Below, in pieces: positions 46,574 to 55,739 of a stretch of DNA of 64,000 nucleotides. The stretch covers positions 124,001 to 188,000 of the forward strand of contig NZ_BPEV01000002.1 of assembly GCF_019654955.1 (NCBI RefSeq), in the 5' to 3' direction. The notes under the pieces are model-generated. The model was not told the DNA's origin. It made no database searches and saw only the letters and a list, made by a program, of their open reading frames with translations. Within the stretch, counting starts at the first letter, position 1. Every line of letters starts with the position of its first letter. The position numbers and the translations under genes were made by a program. Source of the DNA: Shewanella sp. KT0246 (lineage in GTDB: Bacteria > Pseudomonadota > Gammaproteobacteria > Enterobacterales > Shewanellaceae).

Positions 46574-47320
46574 ATGATTAAGATTAAACCTATTGCATTC
46601 ACTATGGCACTTGCGGCATTCACAATGGCTCTTACTGGCTGTGGTAAACCTGCTGAAGTCACTGCTGAAAAAGCTGTTGAAGTCACTCCTGAAAAAACGG
46701 TTGAAACAGCTGCTGTTATTCCATCTAAATTTGTTGAAGGCCAGCATTACACTCAAATTTCTGATGGCCCAGCATCTAGCGAACCTAAGATTTCTGAGTA
46801 CTTCTCTTTTTACTGTCATAACTGTTACAACATGGAAACCAAGTACCTGCCTGAAATTAAAGGCAACTTGAACAAAGAGATTGGCTTTGAAACTAAGCAC
46901 GTTGACTTTATGAACAGCGAAATTGGTACTGAAGTGATGCGCGCATTAGCTGTTATTCATGAAGTGGGTAATGAAAAAGCATTAAACGCAGCAATGTTCC
47001 AAGCTATTCAAGGTGAAGGCGGTCATCACGATCATAGCGCTCCAGGCCACAGCCATGACGAGCCAGAAATCAACAACCGTGACGACATCAAAAAAGTATT
47101 TGCAGCAAACGGCGTTGATGCTGAAACTTATGACAAAATTGCAGACAGCGAAGCAACTGATGCGAAGCTAGCACTATGGCGTCAACAGCAAGTGATGTTC
47201 CGCGTACAAAGCGTTCCAACATTTATCGTTAACGATAAGTATGCAATCAACATGAACGAAATGCGCACCTTAGGTGACTTGATTGATGTTATGAATTACT
47301 TAGCGTTAGAAAAGAAGTAA
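46574..47320 (+). CDS. DsbA-like thiol-disulfide lipoprotein with His-rich insert
   Basis: 248 residues. The signal peptide ends in the lipobox LTGC, acylated at C23. A 30-residue Glu/Val-rich linker (AEVTAEKAVEVTPEKTVE) precedes the thioredoxin-fold domain. The active site is CHNC (81-84), and the cis-Pro loop is VPTF at 214-217. Between them is a His-rich patch, HHDHSAPGHSH (151-161), unusual in DsbA. Periplasmic disulfide exchange is expected; the lipid anchor and His patch suggest a metal-linked or membrane-proximal role. A bidirectional terminator follows. Confidence 0.9.
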   Translation: MIKIKPIAFTMALAAFTMALTGCGKPAEVTAEKAVEVTPEKTVETAAVIPSKFVEGQHYTQISDGPASSEPKISEYFSFYCHNCYNMETKYLPEIKGNLNKEIGFETKHVDFMNSEIGTEVMRALAVIHEVGNEKALNAAMFQAIQGEGGHHDHSAPGHSHDEPEINNRDDIKKVFAANGVDAETYDKIADSEATDAKLALWRQQQVMFRVQSVPTFIVNDKYAINMNEMRTLGDLIDVMNYLALEKK

Positions 47321-47371
47321 TTTATGATGTCACAAGCTTCTAATATAAATTGAAGCGCTGATTAGGACATT

Positions 47372-47409
47372 AAAAAGCCCGACTTTATTAAAATAAAGTC
47401 GGGCTTTTT
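47372..47409. terminator. Bidirectional terminator
   Basis: AAAAAGCCCGACTTTATT pairs with AATAAAGTCGGGCTTTTT; long perfect stem between the DsbA-like gene and the convergent cytochrome b-type gene. Confidence 0.95.
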
Positions 47410-47448
47410 GTTTCTTGCTGATATTACAACTTTAACCATCTTAGTAAG

Positions 47449-47979
47449 TTAAGAGTTTCGAACCATATCGATAATATGAAATGCAGCAAACACGATGTGA
47501 ATCATTAAAAAGCCAACAAAACCTTGAGCGAACATAATGTGGTACTTACGCCACATCAATGCATCACTGGTTCCTTGAACAATAAACCAAGCAATACCAG
47601 TAATACTCACTAGCGCCATCAAAATCAGGCCTATTCCTTCAACAATACTGAAAATGCCCTTACCGCCAGAACTCGGTAACTTACCCTGCTTTAATTGTTT
47701 TACTTCATCAATACATTGTGAAAAGTCTAATTTGAGCCAGGGAAAGAATTGCCGCCAATGACCATTGAGTAAGTTTTTCAGTAAAAACAATAAGCCAAAT
47801 ACTGCCGCTATCAAGCCTATATAAACGTGCAAACTGTCCCAAATACTGGCTTTAGCACGTAAACGACTACCAATTAATATCCATGGACTAGTCACTACAA
47901 GAAACACACTCAAGGCCACGACAATGACATGAAGTTTCTCTGATATCAGCTGAATTAACTTGGATGAACTCTGGCTCAT
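47449..47979 (-). CDS. Cytochrome b561-like (b/b6 domain) membrane protein
   Basis: 176 residues with four hydrophobic segments (about 13-36, 50-70, 112-135, 145-172). Candidate haem ligands are H17, H51, H147, H161 and H168, spaced as in b561-type four-helix proteins: one in helix 1, one in helix 2 and others near the last helix. It is probably a cytoplasmic-membrane electron carrier. It lies next to hemG, the protoporphyrinogen oxidase, in the same direction, and could be functionally linked to haem or quinone chemistry. Confidence 0.75.
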   Translation of the reverse strand: MSQSSSKLIQLISEKLHVIVVALSVFLVVTSPWILIGSRLRAKASIWDSLHVYIGLIAAVFGLLFLLKNLLNGHWRQFFPWLKLDFSQCIDEVKQLKQGKLPSSGGKGIFSIVEGIGLILMALVSITGIAWFIVQGTSDALMWRKYHIMFAQGFVGFLMIHIVFAAFHIIDMVRNS

Positions 47980-48038
47980 AATGCTCCTTACTTTATGTTC
48001 AGCGTGTTAGGAAAACGAAATTGGGTCATAAAATCAAT

Positions 48039-48066
48039 AAAGCCAACAAGTTAATTGTTGGCTTTA
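48039..48066 (-). terminator. Terminator-like hairpin after hemG
   Basis: AAAGCCAACAA pairs with TTGTTGGCTTT around a short loop, just after the hemG stop codon on the minus strand. Confidence 0.75.
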
Positions 48067-48073
48067 AACTTAT

Positions 48074-48595
48074 TTACGCTGACTGAATTTGAGCGACGTA
48101 GTTATCTACTTTCGTCCAATCAGTGTATTCCACTTTGGTATTTGGATCCGTTGGACCTTTAGTGATCCACATGATAAAGCGGATGATATTGCGATCCATT
48201 GGCCCATAGTATTGATAATCTAAGTTACCGCCAAATACTTCTAGTACCTTTGGTTGCCATTCACTTTGTTTTAAAAATGCCTGCATATACATATTAGTAT
48301 CTGGGGTATTTTTACCTGGCTTTCTTGCTACTAAACTCACTGAAAAGAAACCATTCGCTTTGCTATCAAGCACCTCTTTGTTCTCAGCAACAAACTGATA
48401 AAGCTCAGGGCGATGTTTACCATGACGAATACTGGCACCAATGAACACTTTATCAAAATCACTGATATCTGGTTTATCTTGCAGCGGCGCTAACGTGACG
48501 GTTTCACCAGCTGCTGTAAGCTTCTCTCCCATGTAATCGCAAATCTTACGGGTTTGACCGTGGACAGTTGAATAGATAATTAAAATGTTACTCAC
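48074..48595 (-). CDS. hemG: Menaquinone-dependent protoporphyrinogen IX dehydrogenase HemG
   Basis: 173 residues from the GTG at 48595, which follows GAGGTG by about 6 nt and gives the expected start SNILIIYSTVHGQTRKIC; the longer frame adds 18 non-homologous residues. This is the flavodoxin-like HemG (E. coli 181 residues). The FMN-binding loop STVHGQT at the N-terminus, the GASIRHGKH segment and the internal loop (FSVSLVARKPGKNTPDTN) are characteristic. It oxidises protoporphyrinogen IX to protoporphyrin IX with electrons passing to a quinone, the penultimate step of haem synthesis. Confidence 0.93.
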   Translation of the reverse strand: MSNILIIYSTVHGQTRKICDYMGEKLTAAGETVTLAPLQDKPDISDFDKVFIGASIRHGKHRPELYQFVAENKEVLDSKANGFFSVSLVARKPGKNTPDTNMYMQAFLKQSEWQPKVLEVFGGNLDYQYYGPMDRNIIRFIMWITKGPTDPNTKVEYTDWTKVDNYVAQIQSA

Positions 48596-48779
48596 GTGCA
48601 CCTCGATGATAATAAAAAAGCTAATACGATTATTTAAACCTTGAAACACTCAGTAAGATTTTATTCAACCATGCTATTACATCTAATCTTAATAGAAAGC
48701 GAAATATAATTACATGGACCAGATCACGGCAAATTAGCAACAACGACTATTAATAGTTAAGACTTTTGAGTTGCTCACA

Positions 48780-48822
48780 AAAAAGTGGATAACCCTGATG
48801 AGTTATCCACTTCGTTTTTGTT
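48780..48822 (-). terminator. Terminator-like hairpins downstream of the di-haem gene
   Basis: AAGTGGATAAC pairs with GTTATCCACTT around a short loop (about 48782-48817). A second stem CAGCAATTT / AAATTGCTG follows at 48827-48847. Both lie in the untranslated end of the minus-strand di-haem gene. Confidence 0.75.
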
Positions 48823-48893
48823 AATCAGCAATTTAAAATTGCTGATTTTGACACTATAAATAAGGTGTTAAAGCAACTAATACGACGAATGCA

Positions 48894-50555
48894 TTATAGC
48901 GACATTAGGAAAGACACTAACTGATCTCGTTCTGCTTTAGTTAAAGCCATAAAGGCATCTTTACTGTTTTTAGCTTCACCACCATGCCATAAAATAGCTT
49001 CTTCAACACTTGCAGCGCGGCCATCATGTAAAAAACCTGCTTGCGGATTAACTGTTTGCGTTAAGCCTAATCCCCATAAAGGACGAGTACGCCACTCATT
49101 ACCATTCGCTAAAAAGTCAGGGCGACCATCGGCTAAGTCATCCCCCATGTCATGCAATAGCATATCGGTGAATGGATATATAACTTGCCCCTTGAGTGAA
49201 TCAATTATCTCAATACCACCAATATCACCTACAGTTTTAGTAGTAAAGCTTGGAGTATGACAGCCAGTACAATTAACTTGAGCAAATAAGCGCGCACCTT
49301 CACGTACATCACTATCATCGACATTACGTCTTGCTGGCACGGCTAAAGTTTCGGCATAAAACACCACCGCATCACTAAAAGCCTGATCAGCTTCAGGCTC
49401 TCCATTTTCGTCACTACCGGTATCAACAAAACCAGTACGGGTTAAGTAAGAGTCATGCAAGCTGGTGCCAACAACACTTTCATCAGGAAATAACGGGTTT
49501 GTAATACCAATATCACCTCTAAGTGCACCTAAAGATTGCACTCTGACACTTGGCGTATTCGCTTTCCACCCAAAACGGCCAAGTGATACTGGGGTTTCAT
49601 CACCGTTACGCGCCTTAATGGCATCAAACACCCAGTTCGGACGACCTGAAATCTCGTCACCATTTGCATCATCGGCATCGGCTAATGCCAAGATGTCCGC
49701 TTCTGGGATAGCTTCAAGTAAACCTAAACCAAATACTGGCATGCCATTACGCCAACCCATTAACACATCATCTTGCAGTAAGTTAGAGGTGACATTAGCA
49801 CTTTGCTTAGTTTCACCTGGTGCATCATATGGGTTTTCGACTTCAAAAATCGGCTTTTTCAGCTCAACACTGGTGCCATCTGCATAGGTGACAGTATTGC
49901 GCTCATAGGAAAGATATACATCGGCTTGACCACCAAAAGCATTATCTTGCCAATCTGCACGAGCTTTAAGTACACCACGATGGAATAACTGGCCGCCAAA
50001 ATCTGGTACGGCAATGGGCGCACAATAGTTATTGTCAACAGTCGGTGTGACACACTCTTCTGCTGCTTTACTGATCCGCAAGAAGATCCCCGCATCAGAG
50101 CCTAACTTAACTCGTGTTGCATCAGCTGCTAAAAATGGTGTTGAGTTACGACCATCACGCTGATGACAAGAATTACAATCTGCATTATTAAATACTGGGC
50201 CTAAGCCATCCAATTCAGGGTGCTCAATATTAGGCGCGGTAGTAAACGAGATTTCAAAATTGGCATCACCTTCAAGGTGCAATGCTAAATCAGCGTCCGT
50301 TAAATTGGGGGAAGGCGTTGAGAAGCCATGACCAGAATTGCCTGCATCATAGGTTGTGGTATCACCGCCACTGGCAGTAATATCGGTAAAATCAGGATAA
50401 ATAACAACTGGAGGCTCTGTTATGGTTGGCGTTTCATCATCACCACTGCCGCCACAAGCTGATAAAAGTAAGGCACTCACAACGGATGTCAGCACTACGT
50501 TTTTATGATAACGATGGGATTTAGAAGGCTTTACGCTTTTAGGATTCTTGTTCAT
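48894..50555 (-). CDS. Di-haem oxidoreductase (DUF1111-type) lipoprotein
   Basis: 553 residues from ATG 50555; a GTG at 50576 would add seven. The lipobox LLLSAC gives acylated C34, so it is envelope-attached. Two c-type haem motifs are present, CNSCH (127-131) and CTGCH (429-433). The architecture is that of the di-haem 'thiol oxidoreductase' family related to di-haem peroxidases. The catalytic role is unproven; proteins of this family are often encoded with imelysins. Here an imelysin gene lies immediately upstream, in the same direction, with 255 bp between them. Confidence 0.9.
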   Translation of the reverse strand: MNKNPKSVKPSKSHRYHKNVVLTSVVSALLLSACGGSGDDETPTITEPPVVIYPDFTDITASGGDTTTYDAGNSGHGFSTPSPNLTDADLALHLEGDANFEISFTTAPNIEHPELDGLGPVFNNADCNSCHQRDGRNSTPFLAADATRVKLGSDAGIFLRISKAAEECVTPTVDNNYCAPIAVPDFGGQLFHRGVLKARADWQDNAFGGQADVYLSYERNTVTYADGTSVELKKPIFEVENPYDAPGETKQSANVTSNLLQDDVLMGWRNGMPVFGLGLLEAIPEADILALADADDANGDEISGRPNWVFDAIKARNGDETPVSLGRFGWKANTPSVRVQSLGALRGDIGITNPLFPDESVVGTSLHDSYLTRTGFVDTGSDENGEPEADQAFSDAVVFYAETLAVPARRNVDDSDVREGARLFAQVNCTGCHTPSFTTKTVGDIGGIEIIDSLKGQVIYPFTDMLLHDMGDDLADGRPDFLANGNEWRTRPLWGLGLTQTVNPQAGFLHDGRAASVEEAILWHGGEAKNSKDAFMALTKAERDQLVSFLMSL

Positions 50556-50598
50556 CTCTTTACACTCTTGTATCACAATCAGCGTTGCTAATATCAGT

Positions 50599-50683
50599 AT
50601 TACCGTCGTTTCAGCATTACTGCCGACTTAGAATTACTGGCGACTTAGTATTACTGACGACTTAGAATTACTGCCGAATTAGC
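50599..50683. repeat. 17-bp tandem repeat in the imelysin / di-haem spacer
   Basis: Four near-identical 17-mers run from 50616 to 50683 (ATTACTGCCGACTTAGA and variants), preceded by a more degenerate one at 50599-50615. They lie between the imelysin gene and the di-haem gene, upstream of the latter. They may be slippage products or a spaced protein-binding array. Confidence 0.85.
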
Positions 50684-50760
50684 GTTACAGCTAAAAATAG
50701 TAAATAGCTAAATTGATTTGCCTTGCTCTTTATGGCGGGCTTCATCAATGTCAATAAATA

Positions 50761-50793
50761 GCTCTACCTCACCTAAGTGTGATGGTAGAGCTA
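50761..50793 (-). terminator. Hairpin after the imelysin gene
   Basis: AGCTCTACCTCAC pairs with a related GTGATGGTAGAGCT arm (one mismatch in the middle) close to the imelysin stop codon. The T tail is weak, so it may be an attenuator and not a full terminator. Confidence 0.6.
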
Positions 50794-50810
50794 CTGTTAT
50801 CTAACCCGAT

Positions 50811-51980
50811 TTACTGAGCGTTCCACTCAGATAAAAGTGGGATAACATCTGACTCTAATGAGGTTTGTAAAGTAGTAAGTGCTGTTACAGCTGTTTCAAC
50901 ACGAGTACGACCCGCTTCATCAAGAATAGCTTGACGAAATGGCATATCGTCGCTGCCTGCAATAGCTTGAATTTTCAAGATAGCATCATCAATTTCGCTA
51001 GAAATACGTACTGAAAGTGTGCTGTCAGCAGCTGCTACGAAATCGATAATACCTTGCTTGTCTGCACTACCAGTAAACTCACCATGGTATACATTGCGCA
51101 CACCTTGAATGTTGTCAGCAAAATCAGTCAACGAGTTCCAAGAGTATTGTGACTCCACTTTTGAAGTGTCAGCGTTTGCAAGTGAATCACCGAAAGGATC
51201 AGCAATTTTACCGTTACCCACTTCATCTACAATTCCTATCATGCCATTGATTAATTCTTCAATTACAGCAAGTTCTGATGAGTAAATAGTGTTGTTATCA
51301 CTGCCAGGTGTTTTTAATAAATCAGCATATGGCAATGCATTAGTATCTTGTGGGTTATGAGAAACTTGCCATGCATCATCAAGTTGAACCGCATAGTCAC
51401 GGAAAACTTCTGCAAGAGCGATGACGTATTCTCGCTCAGCAGTGGTTAACTCAGTAATTAATTTAGTGTTATCAGCTACGCCGTCACCAAATAGTAAATA
51501 TTCGATGGTGTGGAAACCTTGCACGTCATCATTCCAGCTTTTAATGGTTTCAGCATCAAAGCCTGTGTTGCTGTCTAACTGAGTTTGTAGGTCCGTAGTA
51601 TTTAGCGGCCAGCTATCTAAATGCGGATCAATACTTAATGAATCAACAGGGCCAAAAATGTGCGACTCACCTTGTTCCCAAGGTTTACGTGCATCTTTCC
51701 ACGCTTCTTGTGCGGCAACTAAATCAGCTTGCGAAGTTGAATTTAATAGCTTTTGGGTTGCCAGTAATAATGCATCACCTTGAGCGGCTAAATCAGCGTA
51801 ACCGGCAACAATCACATCGTCAGTTAAGTTAGTTATCATTTCAGTTGCAGCGAAAGTAAAGCCTGTTTCAGGTACTACCGGATCAACTGTGTTCGAATCA
51901 TCAGAATCAGAACCTGAACCACCACAAGCTGCTAAGGTACCCACTAACGTTAATGCTATCGCTGTATACTTAAAATTCAT
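50811..51980 (-). CDS. Imelysin-family (M75-type) lipoprotein
   Basis: 389 residues from ATG 51980, which has GGAG about 8 nt upstream; the longer frame adds four residues. The signal peptide ends in a lipobox, LAAC (C19). The imelysin motif GxHxxE is present as GFHTIE (155-160; H157, E160), and the family's paired helical bundles are visible on either side. Imelysins are iron-regulated envelope proteins related to the EfeO domain and may take part in iron uptake; peptidase activity is doubtful. The gene sits between a porin and a di-haem protein. Confidence 0.92.
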   Translation of the reverse strand: MNFKYTAIALTLVGTLAACGGSGSDSDDSNTVDPVVPETGFTFAATEMITNLTDDVIVAGYADLAAQGDALLLATQKLLNSTSQADLVAAQEAWKDARKPWEQGESHIFGPVDSLSIDPHLDSWPLNTTDLQTQLDSNTGFDAETIKSWNDDVQGFHTIEYLLFGDGVADNTKLITELTTAEREYVIALAEVFRDYAVQLDDAWQVSHNPQDTNALPYADLLKTPGSDNNTIYSSELAVIEELINGMIGIVDEVGNGKIADPFGDSLANADTSKVESQYSWNSLTDFADNIQGVRNVYHGEFTGSADKQGIIDFVAAADSTLSVRISSEIDDAILKIQAIAGSDDMPFRQAILDEAGRTRVETAVTALTTLQTSLESDVIPLLSEWNAQ

Positions 51981-52061
51981 GTAAAACTCCATTTAATCGA
52001 TATTATTTGCTGATTTAATTCAGCACTTTCATTTCAAAATTAGATAATTCGCTGTCAACCA

Positions 52062-53486
52062 TTACAGCGAGAATTGATAACCCACGCCTAAAGCAAAGAA
52101 GTTAGTGTCAGGAATGCTGGCAACTGCGACTTGCTGTAGTCCGCCTTCTGCTTTAATGACAATTTCAGGAATTGGGAAGTAGTTAACTCCGATACTGCTC
52201 CACGTATTTTCATAACGCTTAGTCGCAGTACCACTTTCCACTTCCATTAGTGGATTTGAATAATCTATATTGGCAAATACAGTCATAGGAATATCTAAGT
52301 AGTCATCAAGCTTAAAGCCTGCTTCAACAAAGAAAGATTGCGATTTAGAGCCCAATTGCGCGAAGTTACCTGGCTGTAAACCTGGAGTGGTTTTATTCGC
52401 TAATGTAATTGCATCAGAGTCACTTAAGGTGCCATACATGTATTGACCACGTAGCACCCAAGGCCCCTCAACAAATGCAGCTGCAGCTGTCACTATGCTC
52501 AGCGTTCCGTCAACATTTAGCTTGTTGCTTTTGTTACGATTGCCTGAGGTATTGCCGTAATAGTAAGACACGCCAATAGCACTACCAGTTTTAAAGTTGC
52601 CGTAATCGATACGCCCAGCAAACGCTAAGTCGTCAGCGTTAACATGCTCAAACCGGGTTTGATGTCCTGATGCAACCCAATCATAAGTTCGAAAGTATTC
52701 AGAGTTTAAGCCGCTGACAATCTGGGCTTGATAATGAAAATCAGAGATTTCACCGTAAACACCAATACCATTCTCGTTCCACACAGCCGGAATCATGGCT
52801 GCTTCACTTTTGTGACGGAGTACAGTGAGATATTGGTTTGGTTTGTGTAACGTGCTCGTTAGGCCGATTGGCAAGTGAATATTACCGAACTTAACGCCAA
52901 AGGCTTCACTAGGGCGATATCTAATTTCCGCTTTTTCGACAACAACTTCGCCGCCAGCTTCTATTTCAGATTCAAACTCACCAAATTCATCAAAGCCATC
53001 GTATTCTAGAGCTGCGCCCGTTCCGCCATGCTCATACTCAATCTCAACTTCCATGCTCCACTCATCTGTGAACTGGTAGCCAAACTCGGTAACAATGCGC
53101 TCTAAATCGAAACGACTTCTTCTTTCTGGCGAAGTGTCTTGTACATTATCGAAATATTCATCACTGGTGTAGTTCGCGCTCCCGTATGATTTGAATGAGA
53201 ACTTACTTAAACGATCCTGTGAAGCCGTAACAGTTTCTGTCACTTCTTTAACTGCGACTTGTTGTTCATGTTGAGCAACTTCAATCTGTTTTTGAGAGTC
53301 ATGTTGAAGAGACTGCTGCTGAGCTAGTTGTTGTAATTGCTCTTTTAATGATGCGATTTCAGCTTCTTGCTTAGCAATTGCTTTTGCTAAATCATCTGCA
53401 GAAACAGCTGCATATGCTGTATTCGTCGCACCCAAACCAATCACACTCGCTATAGATACTGCCAACAGCGTTAACTTTTTGCTCAT
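52062..53486 (-). CDS. Outer-membrane porin with N-terminal coiled coil
   Basis: 474 residues from ATG 53486 (GGAG about 7 nt upstream). The signal peptide is cleaved near AYA-AVS. Residues about 28-75 form a predicted coiled coil (ADDLAKAIAKQEAEIASLKE followed by LQQLAQQQ), then a 16-strand-like beta-barrel with alternating pattern, ending in the aromatic GVGYQFSL. It resembles phosphate-selective O/P-type or other trimeric porins; the substrate is not readable. It is the first gene of the putative iron-linked group and has a Fur-like site upstream. Confidence 0.85.
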   Translation of the reverse strand: MSKKLTLLAVSIASVIGLGATNTAYAAVSADDLAKAIAKQEAEIASLKEQLQQLAQQQSLQHDSQKQIEVAQHEQQVAVKEVTETVTASQDRLSKFSFKSYGSANYTSDEYFDNVQDTSPERRSRFDLERIVTEFGYQFTDEWSMEVEIEYEHGGTGAALEYDGFDEFGEFESEIEAGGEVVVEKAEIRYRPSEAFGVKFGNIHLPIGLTSTLHKPNQYLTVLRHKSEAAMIPAVWNENGIGVYGEISDFHYQAQIVSGLNSEYFRTYDWVASGHQTRFEHVNADDLAFAGRIDYGNFKTGSAIGVSYYYGNTSGNRNKSNKLNVDGTLSIVTAAAAFVEGPWVLRGQYMYGTLSDSDAITLANKTTPGLQPGNFAQLGSKSQSFFVEAGFKLDDYLDIPMTVFANIDYSNPLMEVESGTATKRYENTWSSIGVNYFPIPEIVIKAEGGLQQVAVASIPDTNFFALGVGYQFSL

Positions 53487-53536
53487 CTCATTCTCCACCA
53501 TAATTGCGCGCTTTGTTAATACGGCGACACATTATA

Positions 53537-53555
53537 TCAAATAATAATCATTTGC
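53537..53555 (-). promoter_or_regulatory. Fur-box-like site upstream of the porin
   Basis: TCAAATAATAATCATTTGC matches the 19-bp Fur consensus (GATAATGATAATCATTATC) at about 13 positions, including the complete right-hand ATAATCATT core. It lies about 50 bp upstream of the porin start, between that gene and the divergent MFS gene. Confidence 0.6.
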
Positions 53556-53668
53556 ATTAAAATTTACATTTATTTTTACAACCTCATTTACATTTAATTT
53601 ACACTTAGCGTATAAATGCAATTTATGTAACCATATGTCTATTGAGTTAAAATCAGGAAAAGTGCCTT

Positions 53669-54865
53669 ATGTCAGTTAGTTCCAGCAAAAATCCTCAGCA
53701 GCTTTTATTGTGGATGACTTTCGTTATGTCGATGGTTTTTGCGGTATGGCAGGCGCTACTGAATAATTTTGTGATTGAAAGAGCGGCTTTTAGTGGTGCT
53801 GAAATAGGTATGCTGCAAAGCTTGCGTGAAGTACCAGGCTTTTTAGCATTCACAGCAATATTTGTATTACTCCTTATACGTGAGCAATCCTTTGCCTTAA
53901 TCTCATTGGCCGTTTTATCTATCGGCATTGCTATAACAGGTTTTTTTCCCAGTGTTTTGGGGTTATATTTAACAACAGTATTGATGTCGATTGGATTTCA
54001 TTACTTCGAAACCATCAATCAATCGCTGACTTTACAGTGGGTAGATAAAAAGGATACCGCAGGATTTTTAGGTAAAGCCTTAGCATGGCGATCAGCTGCT
54101 GCACTGATGGGCTATGGCAGTATCTGGCTTATCATGAGCTGGCTTAAACTCGACTATGTTTGGATGTACGCCATTATTGGCTCGTTAGGATTAGTCGCTG
54201 TATTGATTATGGCCGTCTACTACCCCAGGTTTGAAATCGCTGAACCGCAACACAAAAAGCTTATCTTCAGAAAGCGTTACTGGCTTTACTATGCTTTAAC
54301 GTTTTTGTCTGGCGCTAGACGACAGATTTTTATGGTGTTCGCAGGTTTCATGATGGTCGAAAAATTTGGCTATTCAGTTTCGGAAATCACTGCCCTATTC
54401 TTAATTAACTATGTGGTTAACTTGTTTTTTGCGCCTGCGATTGGTCGCTTTATTGGCCGTATTGGCGAGCGAAATGCCCTAGTGATTGAGTACGTAGGAT
54501 TAATCATTGTCTTTGCCAGTTACGCGGTGGTTGAACACGCTGAAGTCGCTGCAGCTCTTTACGTTATTGACCATTTACTGTTTGCAATGGCCATTGCTAT
54601 GAAGACCTATTTTCAGAAAATTGCTGACCCGAAAGATATTGCCGCAAGCATGTCAGTCAGCTTTACCATCAATCATATTGCCGCAGTCATCATTCCTGCT
54701 CTACTGGGTCTCTTGTGGTTAAGCTCTCCCCAATGGGTATTTATGATAGGTGTGCTATTTGCCTTATGTTCATTAGTGCTTTCGTTAAATATCCCCTCAA
54801 AACCTGAACCTGGGCACGAAACAAACTGGGGTAAATCAGCTAAAATAAATAGTGATACGATGTAA
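53669..54865 (+). CDS. Major facilitator superfamily transporter
   Basis: 398 residues with about 12 hydrophobic segments and a short basic C-terminus, the standard MFS plan. Segments such as AAFSGAEIGMLQSLREVPGF and APAIGRFIGRIGERNALVIEY match the cytoplasmic loops between helices 2-3 and 8-9. The family within MFS is not recognisable, so the substrate is unknown. It is divergent from the porin gene across the Fur-like region and upstream of a TIGR03899 gene (33 bp), so the two may be co-transcribed. Confidence 0.88.
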   Translation: MSVSSSKNPQQLLLWMTFVMSMVFAVWQALLNNFVIERAAFSGAEIGMLQSLREVPGFLAFTAIFVLLLIREQSFALISLAVLSIGIAITGFFPSVLGLYLTTVLMSIGFHYFETINQSLTLQWVDKKDTAGFLGKALAWRSAAALMGYGSIWLIMSWLKLDYVWMYAIIGSLGLVAVLIMAVYYPRFEIAEPQHKKLIFRKRYWLYYALTFLSGARRQIFMVFAGFMMVEKFGYSVSEITALFLINYVVNLFFAPAIGRFIGRIGERNALVIEYVGLIIVFASYAVVEHAEVAAALYVIDHLLFAMAIAMKTYFQKIADPKDIAASMSVSFTINHIAAVIIPALLGLLWLSSPQWVFMIGVLFALCSLVLSLNIPSKPEPGHETNWGKSAKINSDTM

Positions 54866-54898
54866 TGTGGACAATGCGTTAAGCCTAAGAGAATAACA

Positions 54899-55732
54899 AT
54901 GACAGATAACCATCCTAATCAAACAGAAAATACTGCCAATACCAGTATGTCTGCCCGAAAAAAAGCACTACTTTTGGGCAAAATGCTCGGGTTAGCCAGT
55001 GAAGATGATTATCGACCCTCTCAAGCCTCTATTGGCGAACGCGCGCAGTTTAGATTACAAAAAAGCCAAATTTTACATCAGCTTAATTTGGAAACTATTT
55101 TTTCGTTAGCCTTAAATTACACCCCTTCTGACGTCACTGGAGAAGACCTTGATCCAGATTGGAGTTACCAGTTTTTTCAAATGGCTGAACAAATCAGTTC
55201 CCGCAGAATGCAGGACTTATGGGCACGGATTCTCGCTAGTGAAATTGTAAAACCAGGTAAGTTTAGCCTCAGAACATTAGCCATTTTAAAACAGCTAACC
55301 CAACGGGAAGCACAAGTACTTGAAAAAGCATTAGGTATGTCTGTAAAACTCAATTCCGAAACCCGATATAAACTGTTAAATGGTTACCGTATTCAGGGTG
55401 GGTTACAGCAATATTTTAGAAAAACCTCCAACGTTAATGTCGGCCTTTCAAAATTCGGGCTCCCATACTCAAGCATATTGACGTTAATGGATGCGGGTAT
55501 TTTACATAGCAGTGAATTTGAAACTGGATTATTGGATAAAAATGCTTCAATTTTACTGAGTATGACTGATTCTCAAATTAAACTAACCCCTAAAAGTAAT
55601 AGCTTATTATTCAGTTATTACCGTTTTACTCCAGTCGGGGATGAGCTATGTTTATTGGTTCAAGCAAAAGCAGATAAGGAGTTTTCTCGGGCGTTAACGC
55701 AAATTTTAAAAGCTGATTTTTTGATAGGTTAG
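54899..55732 (+). CDS. TIGR03899 family protein (DUF2806-like)
   Basis: 277 residues, mainly helical, no signal peptide. The segment MQDLWARILASEIVKPGKFSLRTLAILKQLTQREAQ matches the DUF2806-type pattern 'W-x-x-I-L-A-x-E-x-x-x-P-G-x-F-S-x-R-T-L'. I recall this as TIGR03899, a conserved uncharacterised protein of Shewanella and Vibrio. It ends 7 bp from the convergent stop of the next gene. Confidence 0.75.
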   Translation: MTDNHPNQTENTANTSMSARKKALLLGKMLGLASEDDYRPSQASIGERAQFRLQKSQILHQLNLETIFSLALNYTPSDVTGEDLDPDWSYQFFQMAEQISSRRMQDLWARILASEIVKPGKFSLRTLAILKQLTQREAQVLEKALGMSVKLNSETRYKLLNGYRIQGGLQQYFRKTSNVNVGLSKFGLPYSSILTLMDAGILHSSEFETGLLDKNASILLSMTDSQIKLTPKSNSLLFSYYRFTPVGDELCLLVQAKADKEFSRALTQILKADFLIG

Positions 55733-55739
55733 ATTGGTT

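Noticed and set aside
50599..50683. CRISPR-like short repeats
   Set aside because: The 17-bp units abut each other with no spacers.
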